Shown here: piece after piece, positions 46,335-54,013 of the stretch
Numbering within the stretch: the first letter of the stretch is position 1
Layout of the letters: the number at the start of each line of letters is the position of its first letter
From: CAVTTH01 sp963737545
GTDB taxonomy: Bacteria > Verrucomicrobiota > Verrucomicrobiia > Chthoniobacterales > UBA10450
DNA length: 64,000 nt
Assembly: GCA_963737545.1 (NCBI GenBank)
Contig: CAVTTH010000001.1
Span: forward strand, 496,001 to 560,000
Direction of reading: 5' to 3'
Made by a program: the position numbers and the translations under genes
Notes under the pieces: generated by a model
The model's database searches: none
What the model was told of the DNA's origin: nothing
Seen by the model: the letters and a program-made list of their open reading frames with translations, nothing else

Positions 46335-46973
46335 ATGAAACGACCAAATTTTGCAGCAACCGTAATCGCCTTGTCGCTCATCGTAACGCCAGCCGTTTTC
46401 GCACAGGTGACCGAGACGCCGACTGACAAATCAAACACCTCCGCGACTGAGCCGTCCGAAGCTACCAAGACTCCGACACCTGCTGCCTCCGTTTCGGAAA
46501 AATCCCTGGCCGCGAAGTCCGAGAAAACGAAAGCAAGTCCGGTCGCGAAGGCCACTCCAGCTGCGACCGCCGCGCAAAGATCGGTCGCAAGAGGAAATGT
46601 GGAATCGCAGTTGAAAGAAATCGAGGACACCTACGAGAGGGCAGTGCAGAGCCACAACCTCGCTGCCATCGAGCCGTTCGTTGCCGATGATTGCGTAGTG
46701 ACGAATTTCAAAGGCAGGGTGATGGACCGGCGCGCGTGGCTGTCGGAGTTCAAGAAGGATACCGACACTTACACGAACGCGAAGAACATGAAGATGACCG
46801 TTCACATGGCCGCGGCAAATGTCGCAATCGTGACGGGCAGGAGCCGTGAGATTGGCCAGGACAAAGCCGGCAAGGCATTTGATCGCACGTTTCTCTGGAC
46901 CGACACCTTCGTCGATCGCAATGGCAAATGGATGGTTGTCGGGTCGCACTCATCGCTCGTCGCCAGCAAATAA
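46335..46973 (+). CDS. Secreted SnoaL/NTF2-like protein
   Basis: A 212-residue protein with a signal peptide (cut near VFAQ, residue ~23), a Thr/Pro/Lys-rich low-complexity linker (residues ~25-80) and a C-terminal DUF4440/NTF2-like domain. That domain has IEDTYERAVQSHNLAAIEPFVADDCVV, the MKMTVHMAAANVAIVTGR strand and WTDTFVDRNGKWMVVGSHSS. Such domains form a cone-shaped pocket and have many uses; none can be chosen here. Confidence 0.82.
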   Translation: MKRPNFAATVIALSLIVTPAVFAQVTETPTDKSNTSATEPSEATKTPTPAASVSEKSLAAKSEKTKASPVAKATPAATAAQRSVARGNVESQLKEIEDTYERAVQSHNLAAIEPFVADDCVVTNFKGRVMDRRAWLSEFKKDTDTYTNAKNMKMTVHMAAANVAIVTGRSREIGQDKAGKAFDRTFLWTDTFVDRNGKWMVVGSHSSLVASK

Positions 46974-47059
46974 TTCGCGTCGCAGAAATCGAGAGCACAG
47001 AAGCTGCCACCGCGGACCACTGCGTTGCGACGCGACGACGAATCATTACGTTTCGGGCG

Positions 47060-48406
47060 ATGAGATTTTCCGCGTACGTTTGTTGGCGAATTGCGTTGCT
47101 CGCGAGTCTGCTAATCGGACGGCACATCTTTGCGCAGAGCGAACCGGCGTCTACTCCCTCTCCTGCTCCATCGCTTCCGCCGGATATCAGCGTCCCATCC
47201 GAATCCCCCACCCCGTCGCCCACTCCAGCTAAACAGCTCGCGGTCGAGACGGTGGCGACGATTCCATTCGAAGAGAATCGTGACTCGCTAAAAAAGCTCG
47301 GAGCAAAAGAGAAAGCGAAGCTGGCGCAGCAAATCCGTGACTTGCCGCCCGGCGGTCCGTCTAACGCGAAGATCAATGCATTCTTTAGGGCCTGGGGCGC
47401 GGCGGAACCGGAAGAAGCGTTCACCAATGCGACCGAGCTGAAGACCCAGGATGCCAGGAATGTGGCGGTCGAAGCGCTGATCAACGGCATGACGCCGGAA
47501 TCGTCCGAAAAGGTGGCGCGATCGTTGAGAACGCTGCGACCGGATACTGTCTCGACCGAGACGAAAGACCGGCTTCTCGGCCTAACGATTATCAAATGGA
47601 GTCAGCGGGATCCTGCTGCTGCGGCGTTGTTCTTGTCTCAACTTTACCCTGACGCGGCGAAGCGATTGACGAAAACAGGGCGCGTGGACGGAGTCTTATT
47701 GCAGGCGACTCGCGCGGTGGCCGAAAACTGGGGCGGGACAGATCCGCAGGCGGCGATTGCATGGTTTCAGCAGAACCCTGCTTTGGAATTGGCGGGCGGA
47801 ACGGAACGTGTGCTGAGCGGTTGGTGGCGAAAAGACCCGAAGGCTGCGGCCGCATACGTGAGCACCCATCTTGATACTGCGGCCGGTCGTGCATTGGCCG
47901 CCGCGATGGCGAGCCGAATGGCGCTGATAAATCCGCGCACGGCGACAGAATGGGTGGTATGGCTGGAAGAAGGGAAAGTCCGCCGGCGTGCCGAGCTTGA
48001 AATCGCTGCCATCTGGGCGTCGAACGATCCGAACGCAGCGAGCGAATGGGCCGCGCGCAGGACGGATCTCGATCGGAATTCGATAATTGGGATCGTCGCC
48101 GCGATGTGGGCGCAGACTGATCCATCGGCAGCCGGAAAATGGATCGGCTCTCTGCAAGGCGCGTCGCGCGACGCTGCGATTGTGAGCTACAGCGGAACGC
48201 TGGAACGGACATCTCCAGCCACTGCCTTGGATTGGGCGATCAAGATTGAAGATTCAAAATTGCGGCAACGAAGTATCGATCGCATCGCCGGTCGTTGGCT
48301 GGCGCAGAAACCGGCCGAAGCGGGAGCCTGGATTCAGCGCAGTGGACTGACCACGGAAGAAAAGGCGCGGCTGACGGGTCAAACCCCCACCCCATCCGGA
48401 CGCTGA
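47060..48406 (+). CDS. Secreted helical-repeat protein with W/DP-x-AA motifs
   Basis: A 448-residue protein. The signal peptide (residues 1-25, cut near IFAQ) is followed by a Pro/Ser/Thr linker and then about nine helical repeats of ~30 residues. Each has a D-P-x-A-A or similar turn and a Trp seven to twelve positions away (IIKWSQRDPAAAALFL, NWGGTDPQAAIAWFQ, WWRKDPKAAAAYV, IWASNDPNAASEWA, MWAQTDPSAAGKWI, RWLAQKPAEAGAWI). I associate this pattern with Verrucomicrobia and Planctomycetes exported proteins of unknown function. A longer upstream frame was rejected because it buries the signal peptide. It overlaps convergent ispD by 28 bases. Confidence 0.8.
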   Translation: MRFSAYVCWRIALLASLLIGRHIFAQSEPASTPSPAPSLPPDISVPSESPTPSPTPAKQLAVETVATIPFEENRDSLKKLGAKEKAKLAQQIRDLPPGGPSNAKINAFFRAWGAAEPEEAFTNATELKTQDARNVAVEALINGMTPESSEKVARSLRTLRPDTVSTETKDRLLGLTIIKWSQRDPAAAALFLSQLYPDAAKRLTKTGRVDGVLLQATRAVAENWGGTDPQAAIAWFQQNPALELAGGTERVLSGWWRKDPKAAAAYVSTHLDTAAGRALAAAMASRMALINPRTATEWVVWLEEGKVRRRAELEIAAIWASNDPNAASEWAARRTDLDRNSIIGIVAAMWAQTDPSAAGKWIGSLQGASRDAAIVSYSGTLERTSPATALDWAIKIEDSKLRQRSIDRIAGRWLAQKPAEAGAWIQRSGLTTEEKARLTGQTPTPSGR

Positions 48407-49077
48407 CGCGCGCGAATAGCGAATTCCGCCAGCGAAAGGTCAGCCGGATAAGTTATCTTGAAATTGTACTCCTCGTTAGGGATAAGGACCACCTTCCGAC
48501 CGAGATGTTCAAATGCAGAGACTTCGTCTGTGATTGATATTTTCGCCGACACGATCGCTTCATAGGCTTGATCAAGCAGCGCTCGCGAAAACATTTGCGG
48601 CGTTTGCATCGCGTAAAGCTGATCGCGATCGATTGAGGCGCAGACAAAGCATTCTTCGGTGGCGCGTTTGACCGTGTCGGTGATCGGCTCAGCCAGGGCG
48701 GCACCGCCGTGTTTGCGGCAGAGGTCAAATACACGCTCGATTTGCTCGGGCGTGACCAACGGACGCGCCGCATCATGGACGGCGACGTACTGGGCACTAC
48801 TGCCCACAGAGCCAAGACCAGCGCGCACGGAATCTTGCCGATGCACTCCGCCCTCCACAATTTCCCGCACCTTTTTCAGCTGGTGCATCCGAACAACCTC
48901 TTCGATTTCTTTCAGCCGATCTTTTCGACCAACGACGATGATCTCGCTAACCGATTGGGCTCGCTCAAATGCAGCGATCGAATGCAAGAAAACAGGTTTT
49001 CCGTCGAGCAAAGCGAACAACTTGTCGAATCCCATCCGCTGGCTGCTGCCTGCCGCCACGATGATCGCTGTTAGCAT
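48379..49077 (-). CDS. ispD: 2-C-methyl-D-erythritol 4-phosphate cytidylyltransferase
   Basis: A 232-residue enzyme of the non-mevalonate isoprenoid pathway. It has the nucleotide loop IIVAAGSSQRMGFDK, GGVHRQDSVRAGL, VHDAARPLV, Thr/Lys in DTVKRAT and TPQMF...ITDEVSAFEHLG, all as in IspD. Length and start are normal. A TCGTTAGG octamer lies at 48473. It runs in the same direction as the yqeY and fabD genes upstream, with a 21-base gap to yqeY. Confidence 0.94.
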   Translation of the reverse strand: MLTAIIVAAGSSQRMGFDKLFALLDGKPVFLHSIAAFERAQSVSEIIVVGRKDRLKEIEEVVRMHQLKKVREIVEGGVHRQDSVRAGLGSVGSSAQYVAVHDAARPLVTPEQIERVFDLCRKHGGAALAEPITDTVKRATEECFVCASIDRDQLYAMQTPQMFSRALLDQAYEAIVSAKISITDEVSAFEHLGRKVVLIPNEEYNFKITYPADLSLAEFAIRARQRPDGVGV

Positions 49078-49098
49078 GAAGAAAAATTCAAACTTCTC

Positions 49099-49551
49099 TC
49101 ACAACAGCTGGCGTTGCACTTCCTGACTCAAGCTTTTCCCGTCAGCGCGTCCCCCCACTTTCGCCTGGAGAGATTTCATGACCGCGCCCATTTGCGCTTT
49201 CGAGGTCGCGCCAACTTCTGCAATTGTTTCGCGTACGATCTTCGCCAACTCTTCAGGCGCCATCGCCTTCGGCAGGTACGCGCCAAGAATCGCTAGCTCC
49301 GCCTTCTCTTTTTCCGCCAGCTCCGCCCGTCCGCCTTTTTCGAAACTCTCAATCGAATCCTGACGCTGCTTCACTTGTTTGCGAATCACCTGTGTGGCTT
49401 CCGTATCGTCCAGTTTTCCGTCCGCTCCGGCCTTGTCGATCGCGGAATATTTCAGCGCCGATTTAAGCATTCGAAGGACGCTTAGCTTCACTGCGTCCTT
49501 CGCGCGCATCGCTTCCTTCAAATCAGAATCAATCCGTTCCTCCAGCGTCAT
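49099..49551 (-). CDS. GatB/YqeY domain protein
   Basis: A 150-residue protein starting MTLEERIDSDLKEAMRAKD. It has the YqeY words LSVLRMLKSAL, QVIRKQVKQRQDSIESFEKGGR and LGAYLPKAMAPEEL, and ends in GGRADGKSLSQEVQRQLL. It is homologous to the tail domain of the GatB amidotransferase. The family is thought to act on tRNA-related substrates, but a specific role is not established. It lies between fabD and ispD on the same strand. Confidence 0.93.
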   Translation of the reverse strand: MTLEERIDSDLKEAMRAKDAVKLSVLRMLKSALKYSAIDKAGADGKLDDTEATQVIRKQVKQRQDSIESFEKGGRAELAEKEKAELAILGAYLPKAMAPEELAKIVRETIAEVGATSKAQMGAVMKSLQAKVGGRADGKSLSQEVQRQLL

Positions 49552-49598
49552 GAATTGAGGCTAAAGCAACGATGCCCGAGCGCAACACCAAGCAGAAT

Positions 49599-50537
49599 TT
49601 AGCCGAGAGCGCGTAGCGTCTCGGCACAGATTTGCACTGTTTCCGCATCGCTCACACTCACAACCTGCACGCCTTTGCGTGTCCGTTGCAATAGACCCGC
49701 GAGCACGCCACCGGGCCCGAGTTCGATAAACAAATCGCAGCCGCGCTCGAGCAATCGCTCCATGCAATCCGTCCACCGGACCGTCGAAGTCACTTGATCC
49801 TGCAAGGTGCGGCGGATCTCGTCTCCGCTTTCCACCGGCTGTCCGGTCACATTGCTCATCACCGGAAAACGAGGGGATTGTAAGACAACATCGAGAAGCG
49901 CATCGCCGAGTTGCAAGTAGGCGCCATTCATCAGACGCGAATGGTACACACCGGCCACGTTCAGCATCGATGCGCGACGAATGCCGTGTTCACGCGCCAG
50001 ACTCACAGCGATCTCGACCTTCGCTGCTTCCCCGCTAATCACGATTTGTCCCGGCGCGTTCAAGTTCGCAACATCGACATCCGTATCCGCCGCCAGTGTC
50101 CGCACCGCCGTTTCATCTGCTCCGATCATGGCGGCCATTGCCCCGGAGGTTGCTTCACAAGCCGCTTCCATCAGCTGGCCGCGTTTCTCCACCAGCTTCA
50201 GACCAGTCGCAAAATCGAACGTGCCGGCCGCGGCATGGGCCGTCCATTCGCCTAACGATAAACCGGCCGCCGCCTCGATCGCAAAATTGCCCGCCACTTC
50301 CCGCAAGGCCGCCAGACAGGCCAGCCCGTGAACATATAACGCCGGCTGGCAATTCGATGTCCGAGTCAGTTCTTCGATCGGCCCGTTCCAGGCGATCGCA
50401 CTCAATGGACGGCCAAGAATCTCGTCCGCCTCCCGAAAAAGTTTGGCGGAAACTGGAAATTCCGTGCTCAGCTCCAGACCCATCCCAACGGCCTGCGCTC
50501 CTTGACCCGCGAACAGCAAAGCCACTTTTCTCGACAT
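49599..50537 (-). CDS. fabD: Malonyl-CoA:ACP transacylase
   Basis: A ~312-residue enzyme starting MSRKVALLFAGQGAQAVGMG. The nucleophile motif reads GLSLGEWTAH, so the His of the usual GHSxGE is Leu here, while the Ser is kept. The catalytic His is in ...AGVYHSRLMNGA and the C-terminal LGPGGVLAGLLQR loop is present. It charges ACP with malonate for fatty-acid synthesis. A longer start to 50624 overlaps the divergent yebC gene and was rejected. A CCTAACGA octamer at 50251 spans the GLSLGEW codons. Confidence 0.92.
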   Translation of the reverse strand: MSRKVALLFAGQGAQAVGMGLELSTEFPVSAKLFREADEILGRPLSAIAWNGPIEELTRTSNCQPALYVHGLACLAALREVAGNFAIEAAAGLSLGEWTAHAAAGTFDFATGLKLVEKRGQLMEAACEATSGAMAAMIGADETAVRTLAADTDVDVANLNAPGQIVISGEAAKVEIAVSLAREHGIRRASMLNVAGVYHSRLMNGAYLQLGDALLDVVLQSPRFPVMSNVTGQPVESGDEIRRTLQDQVTSTVRWTDCMERLLERGCDLFIELGPGGVLAGLLQRTRKGVQVVSVSDAETVQICAETLRALG

Positions 50538-50623
50538 GCGCTGTAGGTAGCGTCTTTCTTTGCGAGGCGCGAGCAGGAATTGAGTGGACTTGCGACGTGT
50601 CGGACCTGCATTTAGATGAGCCA

Positions 50624-51355
50624 ATGGGTCGCCAATGGCTTCACGCGAAACGCGAAGTGGCTGGTCTTAAGAAAGGCCAGATCGTCGGCAAACTGGTGAA
50701 GGAGATCATGGTCGCCGCAAAGATGGGCGGCGCTGACCCCGCCGGGAATGCCCGCCTCGCCGCCGTAATCGAGAAGGCGCGCAGGCAAAGCGTCACCCGC
50801 GACGCCATTCAACGAGCGATCAAAAAAGGCGCGGGAATCGGCAGTGAGAAACTTGAGCTGGAGCTCGTCGTTTTTGAAGGTTACGCGCCGCACAAAGTTC
50901 CGGTGATCGTGGAGGTACTGACCGATAACAAGAACCGGACCGCGCCGGAAATCCGCGTCCTCTTCAAGCGCGGGCAACTGGGCGCACCCGGCAGCAACAA
51001 ATTTCTCTTCGAGCACGTTGGTCTCGTTGAAGCGCATCATCCAGATGCCACGACTGACATTGAAGCGGCCGCGATCGAAGCCGGTGCGCAGGATTTCGAA
51101 CCGCTCACGCATACTGATGATGCCGAGGTTTTAGAGGGTAATGCAGGCGCGCGATTCATCACGGATCGGGCCGAGCTTCATGCCGTCTCGCAATGGCTAA
51201 GCGACAACGGCTGGACGGTGCTAACGAGCGAACTTGGCTACATCGCGAAAACCTTTCCAGACCTGAGCGAAGGCGAGCGCATGGAAGTGAGCGAATTTCT
51301 ACAAGCACTCGAAGACCACGACGACGTGCATCGCCTGTGGGCGGCCGTGAAATAG
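50624..51355 (+). CDS. YebC/PmpR-family DNA-binding protein
   Basis: A 243-residue protein. It starts MGRQWLHAKREVAGLKKGQIVGKLVKEI, a variant of the usual AGHSKW start, then GGADPAGNARLAAVIEKAR, IQRAIKKGAG, YAPHKVPVIVEVLTDNKNRTAPEIR and the FEPLTHTDDAEVLEG strand. Recent work on YebC proteins links them to translation of difficult proline-rich sequences, as well as to transcription. It diverges from fabD. No ruvC follows, unlike in many genomes. Confidence 0.92.
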   Translation: MGRQWLHAKREVAGLKKGQIVGKLVKEIMVAAKMGGADPAGNARLAAVIEKARRQSVTRDAIQRAIKKGAGIGSEKLELELVVFEGYAPHKVPVIVEVLTDNKNRTAPEIRVLFKRGQLGAPGSNKFLFEHVGLVEAHHPDATTDIEAAAIEAGAQDFEPLTHTDDAEVLEGNAGARFITDRAELHAVSQWLSDNGWTVLTSELGYIAKTFPDLSEGERMEVSEFLQALEDHDDVHRLWAAVK

Positions 51356-51379
51356 CCTTCCGCTAGGCGACAGATCTGC

Positions 51380-52876
51380 TCAAAACTTGAAGTAGATGAA
51401 TGGCACATACTGTGCCGGTATGAAAAGCAAAACGACGGCCCAGCCGGCGCCGTAGGCCGCAGCAAAAACCGGATCCGGCAAGCGACGCCACCAAGTGGCG
51501 AACACTTTCTTGTAATCTAGCCAGTGCACAAACGCCAACCCACCCAAAAGCCACCACAGTCGCAGGTCCAGCGTTTTGGGACCGTGACCTCTGAGGAGGA
51601 CGAAACGGCGCACGATAATCACGGCCGTGTGGAGTTCGATGGAACGAAAGAAAATCCAGCAGACGCAGACAAAATACAAAGTAAGCGCCACGGCAAAGAG
51701 ATGATAAATCGACCGGGCCACCTGCGGCGCGTTCTCGAAGACGGGAACCAATCTTGCCCGAAATTGCAACCACTGACGGTGCACGATCAAACCCAGACCA
51801 TGCAATCCTCCCCAGAGGACAAAGACCCACGACGCGCCATGCCAGAGCCCGCCGAGAAGCATCGTAAGCAAGATATTACGATAGGTGAACATGAGCGAAC
51901 CTCGATTTCCACCTAACGGGATATAAAGGTAATCACGCAACCAGCTCGACAGGCTGATGTGCCACCGGTGCCAGAAATCGGCGATTGATGAGGCAAAGTA
52001 AGGAAAATTGAAATTAATCGTTAGGGAATAGCCGAGGAGACGGGCCACTGCGATCGCCATGTCGGTGTAACCCGAGAAATCACAATAGATTTGCACTGCA
52101 TAAAGCAGCACACCGATCCACGCACTCGCCACTCCGTAGCTTTTCGGACTGGCAAAATACTGGTCGACAAACGGCGCCACGCTGTCGGCCACGCAGGCTT
52201 TCTTGACGAAACCGCCCAGGAAAAGAACGAGCGCACCCCGAGCATCGATCTGGGACCATTGCGGCCGGCTTTTCGTTTGCGGCAGAAAGTGCATGGCCCG
52301 GACGATTGGACCTGCCACCAGTGGAGGAAAAAAGGAGACGAAAAACGCCAGATCAAGAAAACTACGTTCGGCCCGAAGATGCCGTCGATAGACTTCAACC
52401 GTATAGCTGATCGATTGGAAGGTGTAGAAACTGACCGCGTAGGGAAGAATAATGCGGAGGGTGTGAATCGAAGTCGGGAATCCGAGCCAGGCGAGAAATT
52501 GGCCGGCCGAACTGATGAAAAAATTCAGGTATTTGAAGACACACAAGGTCCCGAGATTCGCAGTTAGACTAACGAGCAAAAGGCTGCGGCGTCGGGCATT
52601 GCTTGAGGCATCTTCGATCTTGAGGCCGACGAAATAGTCGACGCAAGTAGAGCCCAGCAGGACAAAGGGAAACCACCAACCGGGAGGCAGCGCCGCCCAT
52701 TGCCCGGCCATCATGTTCGAGATGAAAGGGACGGGAGCACCGACAAAAAAGCAGGCATAAAAAAAATAGCTGCAAGCGAGAACGAAGGCTTTCCGGGCGG
52801 TATTCGATCGCAAGGCCCAGGTCACGCCGAAGACGATCGCGAAGAAAAAAAGGAAACGAGACTCGACGAAGAGCAC
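51380..52876 (-). CDS. MBOAT-family O-acyltransferase (AlgI-like)
   Basis: A 498-residue membrane protein with about eleven helices. The AlgI/DltB-type block DFSGYTDMAIAVARLLG, NFNFPYFASSIADFWHRWHISLSSWLRDYLYIPLGGNRG and LGGLWHGASWVFVLWGGLHG is complete, with the active-site His in LWHGASW. Such proteins pass acetyl groups across the membrane to a periplasmic polymer. It lies 22 bases after the SGNH-like gene, its probable partner. A TCGTTAGG octamer lies at 52018. Confidence 0.92.
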   Translation of the reverse strand: MLFVESRFLFFFAIVFGVTWALRSNTARKAFVLACSYFFYACFFVGAPVPFISNMMAGQWAALPPGWWFPFVLLGSTCVDYFVGLKIEDASSNARRRSLLLVSLTANLGTLCVFKYLNFFISSAGQFLAWLGFPTSIHTLRIILPYAVSFYTFQSISYTVEVYRRHLRAERSFLDLAFFVSFFPPLVAGPIVRAMHFLPQTKSRPQWSQIDARGALVLFLGGFVKKACVADSVAPFVDQYFASPKSYGVASAWIGVLLYAVQIYCDFSGYTDMAIAVARLLGYSLTINFNFPYFASSIADFWHRWHISLSSWLRDYLYIPLGGNRGSLMFTYRNILLTMLLGGLWHGASWVFVLWGGLHGLGLIVHRQWLQFRARLVPVFENAPQVARSIYHLFAVALTLYFVCVCWIFFRSIELHTAVIIVRRFVLLRGHGPKTLDLRLWWLLGGLAFVHWLDYKKVFATWWRRLPDPVFAAAYGAGWAVVLLFIPAQYVPFIYFKF

Positions 52877-52898
52877 GGGAAAAAACTATCGAGATGAC

Positions 52899-53972
52899 CT
52901 AACGAACTGCTGGGTCGAGCGAGCGGACGAGCTCCTTCGCCAGAGCTCGGCTGAAGATCTCCGCACCCCGGACATTCAGATGTTCCATGTCCAGCCGGTT
53001 TTCTTCTTCGTAAAATTGCGGATAGCGAATGAGGTCGTCATAGGAAAAAAGCAGGCTGCCAGATGGAACATGGACCCCTGAGCCCCGGCCCGCCTTCAGC
53101 GAAGGCGGAACGACAAAAACAATCTCGATATTTTTGGCGATCAACTCTTGCGCAAACCGCCTCAGCTCGCTGCGCATCATAGGTCTCGGCACCTGCTGAA
53201 TCGGATGATCCTGTGCACGGGCCAGGGCATTGCGGTAGGTCGCGAGCGTTTCGCCAGACATCGGCTTCGACATGGCATAGTACCCGTCCCAGTTCGGCGG
53301 CAAATCAGACTTCTCGGTATTTCGCTGGAGAAGCGGCGGCCGGGGAGGAAGCGCGTCGACCGCGCTTTGCAGGATTTTCATTCCGACTCCAACATTCGTT
53401 ACGTTCCGTATCCAAAGGCGAACATTTGCGAAGAGGAGCGACCCGAGATCTTGCCAGCGTCTGCGAGAAAAAGGACGTCCCGGGAGAGCAACACTCGGCT
53501 CGCTCAGGCTCATGGCAAAAATCCTGAAGCCGGACAAGAGCGACTCCCAGTCCCGCCAATAAACGTCCCGCTCCGTCACCTTGCTTTCGTCTGTCGGAGT
53601 GCCCGCCGTAATCACGGACTGCGCTTCGAAGAAAACGTATTTCAGTTTCCGTGGATGCAGTGCGAGCAGCCGCCTCACCATGGCGAAACCTTCCGCCGTC
53701 GTCATTCCATCCATCGCGACGTTGAAAGATCGCCATTGGTGACCGCTGGCAAGCAACGTTTGGTCGAAAACCTTTGGAGCAATCCCATGGAAAATCCTGC
53801 TCGATCCGACAAAGATGATATCGACGTCATCCTTCTCCTCGGTAAACCGATGCACTTTGAGCGAAATCACGCTCACTGGCCGCGGAAAGAAGTGGTTGAT
53901 GCCGGCGCAAACGAGGACAAAGACGAGCAGGCCAATCGACCAGCTGAACACGTAGCGAGACGGGGACTTCAT
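52899..53972 (-). CDS. Membrane-anchored SGNH/AlgJ-like protein, partner of the MBOAT
   Basis: A ~357-residue protein with one N-terminal helix (YVFSWSIGLLVFVLVCAGI) and a periplasmic domain. It has VDIIFVGSSRIFHGIAPKVFD as GDS-like block I (G-S-S here), NVAMDGMTTAEG and a C-terminal NRLDMEHLNVRGAEIFSRAL that supplies the D-x2-H-like pair. It resembles DUF1574/AlgJ proteins that deliver acyl groups to an exopolysaccharide. A GTG at 54017 overlaps the alaS stop (GTGA) and would add 15 residues, so coupling to alaS is possible. The stop TAG is inside a CCTAACGA octamer. Confidence 0.8.
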   Translation of the reverse strand: MKSPSRYVFSWSIGLLVFVLVCAGINHFFPRPVSVISLKVHRFTEEKDDVDIIFVGSSRIFHGIAPKVFDQTLLASGHQWRSFNVAMDGMTTAEGFAMVRRLLALHPRKLKYVFFEAQSVITAGTPTDESKVTERDVYWRDWESLLSGFRIFAMSLSEPSVALPGRPFSRRRWQDLGSLLFANVRLWIRNVTNVGVGMKILQSAVDALPPRPPLLQRNTEKSDLPPNWDGYYAMSKPMSGETLATYRNALARAQDHPIQQVPRPMMRSELRRFAQELIAKNIEIVFVVPPSLKAGRGSGVHVPSGSLLFSYDDLIRYPQFYEEENRLDMEHLNVRGAEIFSRALAKELVRSLDPAVR

Positions 53973-54013
53973 CGCGGTCGCCGACACCGCGGCCTCGCAA
54001 GAAAGTGCCGTCC

